Assembly (NCBI RefSeq): GCF_014762745.1
Contig: NZ_JABURJ010000118.1
Coordinates: 1-43,844 of the forward strand
From: Kangiella sp.
GTDB taxonomy: Bacteria; Pseudomonadota; Gammaproteobacteria; Enterobacterales; Kangiellaceae
DNA length: 43,844 nt
Direction: 5' to 3'
Of this stretch, positions 17,396 to 28,000 are shown piece by piece. A program made the translations under genes and the position numbers. Under the pieces are notes generated by a model. It worked only from the letters and a program-made list of their open reading frames with translations, made no database searches and was not told where the DNA came from. Every line of letters begins with the position of its first letter. Position 1 is the first letter of the stretch.

Positions 17396-18316
17396 ATGGA
17401 TAAGACATCATCGTATTATCAGCAGGTTCAATTGTTGGTTTCTGTTTTACCGTTTGTGGCTAGGGAAGATATCTTTGCACTAAAGGGTGGAACCGCTATT
17501 AATTTATTTGTGCGTCACTTTCCGCGCTTGTCAGTAGATATCGATCTTGTGTATTTGCCACTGAAATTGCGAGACGAAGCCTTAAGAGAGTGTCGAGATG
17601 CTTTGGACCGAATTGCTCAGTCTATTAATGAGCAATTAAGGGATGCTACAGTCATTCAATCATATCGGGATAATGACGATAGCCTGAGACTTATCGTGAA
17701 ACTCAATAATGTCGGTATTAAAGTTGAGTTATCGCCTGTTTTAAGAGGAACTGTTTTTGAGCCAGAGGTGAGAGCGTTAGTAGAGTCTGTTGAGGATGAA
17801 TTTGGTCATGCTGAGATGCAGGTTGTGTCCATAGCTGATCTTTATGCAGGAAAAATTTGTGCCGCTCTCGATAGGCAACATCCTAGAGATCTCTTTGATG
17901 TTAAGGAGTTATTAGCCAATGAAGGGGTAACTGATGATATTCGGCAGGCGTTCTTAGTTTACCTGATTTCTCATAATCGTTCTCCAGAGGAGCTTCTATT
18001 GCCATCATTGCAACCGATTGAGGAGATTTTTAGTAGTGCCTTCCAAGGCATGACTTTTGAGCCAGTAACCGTCGAGCAGCTAGTTATAGCAAGGGATGAG
18101 CTGATTGAGTTAATCAATCAAAGTCTGCTGGACTCGGAAAAGCATTTTCTTCTGAGTTTTTACCGTGGTCATCCTGAGTGGGAGTTGTTACCTTTTGAGC
18201 ATATAAAAGATTTGCCTGCGGTGAAGTGGAAGCTGGTAAATCTTGATAAGATGTCGCCTGCAAAGCGACGCGACAGTATAAAAACATTAGAAAATATATT
18301 AGGTATTGAATCATGA
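17396..18316 (+). CDS. abiEii: AbiEii nucleotidyltransferase toxin
   Basis: 306-residue toxin of the AbiE system, a nucleotidyltransferase of the DNA polymerase beta-like superfamily that blocks growth during phage infection. Motif I is seen in FALKGGTAINLF followed by SVDIDLVYLP (two catalytic aspartates, about residues 26-55). The DLYAGKICAALDRQHPRDLFDVKEL block near 146-170 is the other conserved family signature. ATG at 17396 with an AAAGG ribosome site. The stop codon sits inside the left arm of a 10 bp inverted repeat (18312-18359). Confidence 0.92.
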   Translation: MDKTSSYYQQVQLLVSVLPFVAREDIFALKGGTAINLFVRHFPRLSVDIDLVYLPLKLRDEALRECRDALDRIAQSINEQLRDATVIQSYRDNDDSLRLIVKLNNVGIKVELSPVLRGTVFEPEVRALVESVEDEFGHAEMQVVSIADLYAGKICAALDRQHPRDLFDVKELLANEGVTDDIRQAFLVYLISHNRSPEELLLPSLQPIEEIFSSAFQGMTFEPVTVEQLVIARDELIELINQSLLDSEKHFLLSFYRGHPEWELLPFEHIKDLPAVKWKLVNLDKMSPAKRRDSIKTLENILGIES

Positions 18317-18359
18317 GCGCATCAGAAATTGTCAATGAAGGTTTGGAACTGCGCTCATG
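18312..18359 (+). terminator. Hairpin at the abiEii 3' end (weak terminator candidate)
   Basis: CATGAGCGCA at 18312-18321 and TGCGCTCATG at 18350-18359 are perfect inverted repeats with a 28 base loop. The left arm contains the abiEii stop. There is no T-run after it, so it may stabilise mRNA or mark a recombination border rather than terminate transcription. Confidence 0.4.
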
Positions 18360-19052
18360 TTCTTAGAGACGATGGTAGTGCAATGACTGCACCGCATAAT
18401 AGAATAAGGAAAGAAAATGGAAATACAGCATCCTTAGGCTTGGTTACAACCTCGGAAAATCAAGCTGCTCGACTGATATTAATGTCCTGGAATTGAGACC
18501 ACCTTCGAGGTTCCTAGTAAGAAAGCAACCAGTGGCAGATAGCTGAAAGACGTTCAAGTACTTCAAAATAGGAAGGGTAGTGCGTCATATTGACGCACAT
18601 CCGTATTGAAGATTAAGGAATTGATTGTTTATGGTACTCACACAGAACCTTAATGCCGGGCAGCCAATAAACTGAGGGAGGTATAGCCAGTTTCAACTTT
18701 CTCAACTCGTTATAATTGCATTTCTGCATGCCGTTGCTACAAAAGGATACATTTATAATAAGATTTGAAATAAATAAATTACCTCTCTATTTTTTTGCCA
18801 GTTAAGTCAAATATGCATTTGCTTGTGTGTGCTAGTTAACACTAAATTAATAGGTTATAAGAAACTTTATCTTCTACTAGTGTCATTTGTTCTTTGGCTC
18901 ATAGATTTCCTAGTCAAATGCGCATTAATTTTGATGCAGCTCCGATTTGACGAGCCTGCAAAGTCTGATTAAAATTCGCGCGCTTTGTGGTCAATAAAAA
19001 AGAACCGCATAACAATAATTTGAATTTACTGGGATTTGCTGAGGGAATTAAG
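18317..19052. other. Intergenic region between abiE and the Rhs gene
   Basis: About 730 bp without a convincing gene. It holds the right arm of the abiEii hairpin, the single GTGCGTCA/TGACGCAC palindrome with the right direct repeat (18580-18680), and AT-rich DNA before the Rhs start. No clear promoter for the Rhs gene was identified. Confidence 0.5.
18580..18680 (+). repeat. Direct repeat flanking the abiE cassette, right copy, with palindrome
   Basis: Begins with GTGCGTCA, TAT centre, TGACGCAC (18580-18598) and continues with ATTGAAGATTAA..AATTGATT..TTTAT and a GCAGCCAATAAACTGAG block, matching 16009-16119 at most positions. Same orientation as the left copy. Confidence 0.7.
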
Positions 19053-22000
19053 ATGGGGATGTTTTCATTTCGCCAATATTTGGCTGCTATTCTATTGCTT
19101 TTAACTTTTCAGTTGGTTTCTCTTGAAGCTGCCCATGCAGAAATTTGCTGGGATCCGTTGAGTGTTGATGAGCCTACAGGTGATGACAGTCTAAATAAAG
19201 GAAAGTCAGGTAATAACAAAAAACAAAATGGGAAAGGTAAAAACGCCGACGATGGACTATCTATATTAAATCTCTGTAACAACCCAACTCCCAGTCCAGC
19301 AACACCCTCTGCACCAGGGACTCCCTCTGTAAGTCCTACGAATAGCACAAATGGTGCATATCAAGTTTCGTGGTCAGCTGCTTCAAGCATGGTTACCAGC
19401 GGTTCAAATGCTTGGGGTTACCAGCTTGTGGAATATCGTGGTGGCACTTATGTAAAGACTTATACCACGAGCCCTACGACCACAAGTCAAAGCATTTCCG
19501 GCAATCCAGATGGCAATTACAGATACAAAGTCCGAGGCTGTAATTTAGATTTAAATACTGGTGTGCCTAAATGTGGTTCTTACAGTTCCCTAAGCACCAC
19601 AAACCTGGTCCGTAATAAACCCTCGACACCATCCGCACCTTCTGTTGGTTCATCAACAAGTACAGGCAGCATTGCTGTGAGTTGGACCAAACCATCGGGG
19701 ACTGTAAGTTTCTATCGTTTACAAAAGCGAGTTAATGGTGGAAGTTGGACTTGGGCCAATACCAATGTAAGCTCAACCAACACAACTGTATCAAGTTTAA
19801 CTGATGGTAGCTGGGACTTTAGAGTTCAGGCATGTAATGCTTATACGTGGTCCTGTTCAAGCTTAAGTGCGGATTCAGCCAATAGCACCGTCAGAGTTAA
19901 ACCCAGTGTCGCAGCTGCCCCCACTATCAGTTCTAGTACAAGCACTGGTACTGTGACCGTGACTTGGGCGAAACCATCAGGAACCGTCACTTTCTACAAC
20001 CTTCAGAAGCGTAACAATTCAGGTGGCTGGTCGAATGTTGTTACCGGCTTTACAGGTACTAGCCGCAGCGTATCAGGCCTAACCGATGGCAGTTGGGATT
20101 TCAGAGTACAGGCATGTAACGGTTACAGTTGGGCTTGCTCAACCCACAGTGCCGACTCTGCAAACACTACCGTTAGAATAATACCCAGTGTTGCAACAGC
20201 TCCCACTATTAGCTCCAGTACCAGTACTGGAACTGTAACCGTCAGTTGGACTAAACCATCCGGAACGGTCTCCTACTATAATCTTCAGAAGCGCAATGGT
20301 TCGGGCAGCTGGACGAATGTTGTTACCGGTTTCACTGGTACTAGTCGAAGCGTATCAGGTCTAACTGATGGCAGTTGGGACTTTAGAGTACAGGCTTGTA
20401 ACGGATACAGTTGGGCTTGCTCAAGTTACAGTACAGATTCCGCAAACACTAGGGTATTGGTTAAGCCAGCTACTCCAGTAGTCCCAACAGTGTCTACTTC
20501 TACAAGCACTGGGAGCGTAACGGTTAGTTGGGTGAAACCGTCAGGAACGGCCACTTACTACAATCTTCAGAAAAGAAACAATGCTGGAAGCTGGACGAAT
20601 GTTGCAACAGGGCTTACCGGTACCAGCAGAAGTGTATCAGGACTAACCGATGGCAGTTGGGATTTTAGAGTTCAGGCGTGTAATGGCGCGAGCTGGTCAT
20701 GTTCTGGTTACAGTTCCGATTCTTCAAATACTACCGTTAGAAACAAACCGAGTAACGCAACTGCGCCAACAATAAGCTCTAGCACCAGCACTGGCAGTGT
20801 CACCGTTAGTTGGGTGAAACCGTCAGGAACGGTCACTTACTACAATCTTCAGAAAAGAAACAATGCTGGAAGCTGGACGAATGTTGTTACTGCTTTTTCG
20901 GGTACCAGTCAAAGTGTATCAGGACTAACCGATGGCTCTTGGGATTTCAGAGTTCAGGCTTGTAATGGATACAGTTGGGCCTGCTCTAGTCTAAGTAGTG
21001 ACTCTGCGAATGTGACGGTAAAAGTACCACCTTCTACTCCAAGCGCTCCAACCTTAACATCCACAACGAGTACCGGAACCTTAACAGTTAGTTGGATTAA
21101 ACCGGCCGGAACTGTTAGCTATTATAATTTGCAGAAGCGCAGTAATGCAGGAAGTTGGACAAGTGTGGCAACCGGCATTACAACTACAAGCAGCAGCGTT
21201 TCAGGTTTAACGGATGGGAGCTGGGATTTTAGAGTTATAGCTTGTAATGGAGAGAGCTGGGCATGTTCATCCGCCAGTGTAGACTCTTCCAATGTTACAG
21301 TCTTTCAAAAGCCCTCCAATCCATCAGCTCCTTCAGTTAGTACAACGACGAGTAAAGGATCTTTAGGACTTAGTTGGGCTGAGCCAAGTGGAACTGTAAC
21401 TTATTACAATGTTCAGCAGAGAAAAGATGGTAGTAGTTGGACAGCTTTAGTTAACGGTTATACCGGCACAAGTTATTCCGTTTTAGGTTTAACTGATGGT
21501 GTTGTTGAGTATAGGGTTCAGGCTTGCAACAATCAATCCTGGGCCTGCACCAGTTATAGTGCCAGCTCTGAGGTTGTGACCGTAAGAGTTATACCATCGG
21601 CGCCTACTGCACCAACCATTAATTCAAGTACAAATAATGGAAGTATAACACTCAGTTGGACTAAGCCTTCAGGAACAGTAAGTTTCTACCGAATTCAAAA
21701 AAGACTTGGAAGCGGAGCGTGGGAGTGGGCTAATTCAAATGTCGCAACAACTACTACCTCGATATCAGGATTAACTGAAGGGAGTTGGACGTTCAGAGTT
21801 CAGGCATGTAATGAATTCACTTGGAGCTGTTCAGTATTTAGTGAGGTTTCTAATACAACATCAACATACCTAAAGCCGGTGACTCCAGCAGCACCTGCAC
21901 TATCATCGTCAACTTCTTCTACTGGAAGTTTAATGGTGAGCTGGGTCAAGCCATCAGGAACAGTTACCTACTATAATCTTCAGCAGAGAATGGATGCAGG

Positions 22001-25000
22001 TAGTTGGTCAACAGTTCGAACCAACTATGCTTCAACCAGTGTCAATATTTCAGGCTTAACCGATGGCGATTGGGACTTTAGAGTACAAGCATGTAATAAC
22101 TATTCTTGGGCATGCTCTAGTTACAGTACCGATTCTTCTAACATTACAGTGACTCTTCCTCCTTCACCTCCTTCATCGATAAGCGTGTCAGGAGCTGTGA
22201 GTTTACAGTCTGGAGTGTATGAAGATTTCGATGGCATGCACGTCATTTCATGGGGAGAGTCAACAGGCTCTTCAATCACCTATGAATTAGAGGAGCGCCT
22301 TAAGCCATACAGTGAAGCAAGCTACGGGCTTTGGGCAGTGGCTTACAACAGTACAGGCAGATCAAAGTCATTCGCAGATCGTGATGATGGGGATTGGGAG
22401 TATCGTGTCAGAGCTTGTAATAGTTCGGGTTGCAGTGCTTACTTAGAGCTAAACGGTAGAGTTAAAGTATTAAAACCTCCATATAGCCCAACCAATGTGA
22501 ATGTTCCTTCAACCGACGACGATGGTGCTTATACTCTGAGTTGGTCAAACGGTGGCGGTATTGTTGAACGATATGAATTTGTTGAAAGTCCCGATTACTC
22601 TCCAGCTGTATCGGTAGGAACCGCAACGAGTAAGGTCATTTCAGGTAAAGGTGATGGAACCTGGGACTATAAAGTTCTTGCTTGTAACTCTTCTGGTTGT
22701 AGTCATTATGGGTTTAGTAACAGTGTTACGGTCTCTCACCCAACACCATCTGCACCAGCTAGCATTACAGTTCCACCACAAACAGCTGAAACTAGCTACC
22801 AAATTACTTGGGAAGCGAGCACTTCATCATCGCTAGATAACTATCAAGTGTCACAGCAGCATGAGTTAAATGGTTGGTCGGCCTGGACAAATGTTTCTGG
22901 AACCAGCTATCAGGTAACAGTAGATAAAAGTGGTGATTGGACACATCGTGTTCGTGCCTGTAACAAGCTACCAGATAATACTCGCAAATGTAGCTCGGCC
23001 AAAACGTCCAGTGTGGTTAATGTCCAACTGCCAGCGGCTTGGGCTAAAACGGGCGGCAATGTTATAGACCAGACTTATGGTTACACTGAAACCTTAACCA
23101 GTGATGAAACTGTCGGTGCCGTTGAAGGCTCCGGCGGCGTTTCCGGTGGTGCGGCGGCCTATAATATCCCAATTGTGATCCCTCCAGGTCGAAAAGGGAT
23201 GCAGCCCAATGTGAGCCTCAATTATTCATCTCGTTCCGGTAATGGCATTGCGGGTGTGGGTTGGAGCTTATCAGCAGGTTCTAGTATTCATCGTTGTAGC
23301 GCAACTTATGCCCAAGATGGTTATAGTAAAGGTGTCACCCTAAGCCCTGAAGATAAGCTGTGCTTAGATGGCCAACGACTTATTCTCGTCAATGGTACTT
23401 ATGGTCAATCGGGCGCTGAGTATAGAACCGAACTGGATTCGTTTTCGAAGATCACTCAATTAGATGGCGGAATTAACTCAGGAGCTTCTTTTGAGGTAAA
23501 ACATAAAAATAATCGAACTAGCTACTACGGTGATACCTCTGACTCAAGGCACGTCCCTGAGGGTTTGGCACATCCAATGACTTGGGGAATTAGTAAGCAA
23601 GAGGACTCTAGTGGCAATCGAATAGATTATATTTATCAAAGCTATGGTGATGGCGAATATCATATAAAAGAGATCCTCTACACTGGTTCTGGCTCACTGC
23701 AGGGAAATCGTAAAGTAAGTTTGGAATATGAAGCCAGAACTGACATCTCTAGAAGCTTTAACTCTGGTGGGTTAACATTAAGTACCAAAAGACTCAAAAG
23801 CATTAGAACTTATGTAGGGAGTGCATTAGTTCGCACCTACAATATAGCCTATCTTAACAGCAACTTTTCAAACCGTTCACTTCTGAGTTCTGTCCAAGAA
23901 TGTGCTTCGGGTAAGTGTTTGCCTGCAACAAATTTCGATGTTTACCACCCATCCATACAATGGGATAACAATGATTCAAGTTCAAGTACTAACCAAGCGC
24001 TTTCCGAAATCGGGGAAATTGGTGGGAATGACTGGGTAGGTTATAAGGATCTGAATGGTGATGGCTTGCCAGAAGTTCTATATCAGTCTGCTGAATACGA
24101 TAGTCTAGAAAATTTAGTTGGTTTTATAACGACTATCTATAGTAGGGATAATGCTACAGGCAATTATACCGATGTCTATACTTCGGATGATACTAATTCA
24201 ACAGTATATCCCGATGGTCGAAATCATGGCGATCTCAATGGTGATGGCATAGTAGACTTCTTTGTCACTGATAGCTCTAGACGGGTTAGTTTGAATCAAT
24301 TTGAAGAAGACGATTATGGTAATTTTAATTTAGTTAATCTTGGCTTAACTAATATTACAATGCCTACAAGTTATGAAAGTAATCGTGAGTGGGGCGCTAA
24401 CACACTTCAAATTTTAGACTTGAATGGCGATGGCTATCAGGACTTCTTATTCATTGATAACGTCAATAAAGTTCAGGCTTATTTCAATAAAGCAAATGGA
24501 GCCATGGAGTTCTTAGGGCCTTACTCCATAAAGACACTCAGTGAGTACACCTACGACACTAAGGATTATCGAGAGCAAATCAGTTTCAGAGACGTAGATG
24601 GTGATGGCGTCATTGACCTGATGCGCACATGGCAAAATGGCGTAACCAGCATGGTGATCAACATCGATTTTGGTCGCATTAATTTGTCAGGTGTTTGGGT
24701 TTCGGATGAAACGCGTAATGCAAGTCAGTTAAATCTGCCAAGTAATCTGTTCAGCAATCAACACACCTTTGCCGATATTAATGGTGACGGCCTGACAGAT
24801 TTTGTTCGACCTGTTGAAACTGCCTCAGGTTTTGATTGGCGTGTTCGAGAAAATCTCGGTAATCGAGCTTTTTCCGTTGAGAAATCTCTCGGTACTTCTG
24901 TAGGTATCCATAAAAACAACTTCCTTAACGCTAGAGGCAGAATCTCGACTCGAGTCCAAGCTTTATGGGGCGGTCTGCGCGTTGCTGACTTCGACAATGA

Positions 25001-28000
25001 TGGTGTCGATGAATTATTAGTTGCTACTGGAAGTAGTGATGATGTCTGTGTGAATTTTTTTGGTAATCCAAATGAGACCGGTAGCGATGAGCCTTATTCT
25101 GTGAAAGTCTGTAATGATGCACTTCATGCCAGTCATGCGGATTTGGATAGTCATCAGGGTACGGATATAGCCATTGACTGGGCACGCTATGACACACGCC
25201 GTTTTAATTGGGATATTTTAGACCTGAAACAAACGACTCAAGGGCCAACAATTGATAGAAGAATTCAAAATGTCGTTAAAGCTCCTTTATCCTCTTTCAT
25301 GGTATTAAGTGGCCGTAGCCATAAGGCTCTGGAACTTGAGGATAACGATAATAATGGAACAATTGACTTCAATTACAAAGTAGCCACATCATATCAACAG
25401 GGTGGTAACGTACGAGTCGGTGGGGTAATGTATTATCGGGCTAGTGTGTCAATGAGTTACCAATCCACCAGCCCTTCATTTGCTAGTGGTTATTTTGAGC
25501 AGAAAAACCTGATGGGGTTGGGGGCTGATTTAGGCAAATTAGCCGATACTAATTATCAAGTCGAAAATGGTTTGGGCCAGAAGTTCCAGTGGAGCTATGC
25601 ACCACTATCTCGCTGGTTACTTGATAGAACCAATGGCGAACCGTTTTATGATGTGCCTAAGGGTAATGCTCGATATATCGCAAACGATCCAAAGAAAGAG
25701 AACTTCTATTTCACATCTTCAATGTATGTGGTTTCGAATAGTTATCAATCAAACGGTATCGATTCTAATTTTAATGAAACTCAGTACAACTACCGAGAAG
25801 CCATTTATAACCGTGCTGGTCGTGGTTTCCAAGGCTTTAGGAGCGTCATTGTCGATGACTTAGCAAGTGGTATGCGTTCTGTCACTGACTTCCATCAGAT
25901 TTTCCCCAAAGCAGGTAAAATCCAAGAAGTGAGAACATGTCTTATTGGTGACTCTCTTTTTGAGTGTCAGGGTAGCCCACTGTCTAAAACAGTAGTAAAC
26001 AGCTATCACGAGAAAAATACACTTCCTAATGTATACTGGGTTTATCCCGCAGAAACAGTCAAAGAGGATTATGATTTAAATAATAGAACGACAGTTTTAA
26101 ATCATGAAAAGACTATCATCGGTGGAACCATTTGCTCTTATGCTAGCGTAGGTTGTGATACAGATATATATGGAAATGTGTTGTACAAATCTGTAATTAA
26201 AGATAATGGTTTTCAAAAAGTCGGATTAACAGAAACCAAAACCTATGATTACTCTTATTCCGATGACTGGTGGATCAATAAGATTCAATCAAGCAGTGTA
26301 ACTACAACAACTATTGATCAAAATTTTGCTGTGCCAATTGCTGCAGGAACTGATGTTGATCAGTCTTCATACAGTCAGTATACCTACGACTCTAGTGGAA
26401 TTTTGCACCGCATACCGACCTCAACGGTTACTACGGCAAGTGGGACTAGTCAATCACATACCACAACGGTCAATCTGAATACATTCGGTCAACCAACGAC
26501 GGTGACTCAACAAGCTAGTGGTAATACCGGTTCAGATCTGAACAGAAAAGTAACAACAACTTATAGCGCTGATAGTTATTTCCCTGAAACGGTTACGAAC
26601 GATAAAAATCACACAACGAGTACAGTGATTTCAGCCAAACACGGACAGCCGATCTCAGTTACAGATGCCAATGGTAATACGGTGAATTACACCTACGATA
26701 CCTTTGGTCGCGTTAAATCGATAACAGTACCTGGCGGAAAGCCGATTGAGACAGGCTATCAATGGTGTTACAGTTCCTGTCCAGATACTGCGGCAGTCTA
26801 CTTTGAGTTTACTAAACAAGAAGGCAGCCCAACGGTTAAAACCTATAAAGACATGTTTAACCGAACGGTAATGGTGGAAACGATTGGATTTGACGGCTCA
26901 TCAATTTACACGTCGGTTGATTACGATAAATTAGGTCGAAAAACCTTTGAATCAACTCCTTCATTCTATTCATCGAATACTACGGGTACTCGCTACAATG
27001 GTTACGATGTATTAGGGCGGTTAACTAATAAAGAAACCGATAGAGAGAATAGTAATACTTACTACACAACCTATTCTTATTCGGGTCACAAAACTGATAT
27101 TACCGTTACCGATGGTGGTAATGTATTGTCTATGAGCCGCACATATGGCGGCGATGGTAAATTGATTCAAACCACTGATGCGATGGGCGGTGTCACACGT
27201 TACGCTTATGACAGCATGGGTAATCCAATCACCCTGCAAGATGCCAACAGTAATTTAATTCACGCCTGGCACAATGGGTTTGGTCATAAGACTAAAGTAG
27301 ACGACCCAAATATGGGTGTGAAAACCTTTGTTTATAATACCTTCGGAGAAGCGGAGCAGGAAATTGATGCCAACGGCGATACGCTTATTATGCAATATGA
27401 TGGTCTCGGCCGTCTGACACAACGCTCTGTTAATGGTTCAGCTCAGGCCACATTCACGTATGACCGAGTACCTAAAGGTTTAGGTCTGCCAGCCTCTGAA
27501 TCAGCAACGGGAATCCAAAAAGAGTTCTATTACGATGAGTATTCCCGCCCATACCGTCAGGTTACTACCATTGACAGTACGCCATACGAAACTATCACTG
27601 AATACGATAATAACTTTGGTCGTGTTAAGGCGGTTGAATATCCAGGTAGCGGTATCAAAGTCGGTTATGCCTATAACCAGTACGGTTACCAAACCAAAAC
27701 CTTTAATGCCAATAGTGGATTTGTCTATCAGGAAGTTACCTCACGTGACCACTTCCTGAATGCCGTAGAGACGTTAAAAAATGCGGGCACATTAGCTGAG
27801 TCGCGCAACTACGATACCGTGACTGGCCAGCTGAAAAGTATTGTTGCCAGTGCGGGTGGTGTGCAGAAGCATTTCCTCGATTACTGGTATGGCAGTTTCG
27901 GCAACCTGGCCTGGCAGGAAGTGCAGTATGAAAACGGTGCAAAAACCAGCCGTGAAGATTACAGCTATGATAACTTGCACCGACTAACCTACAGCACTCG

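Noticed and set aside
18312-18359. Integron attC site
   Set aside because: The hairpin lacks the GTTRRRY core and the L/R box structure, and no integron integrase is in the window.
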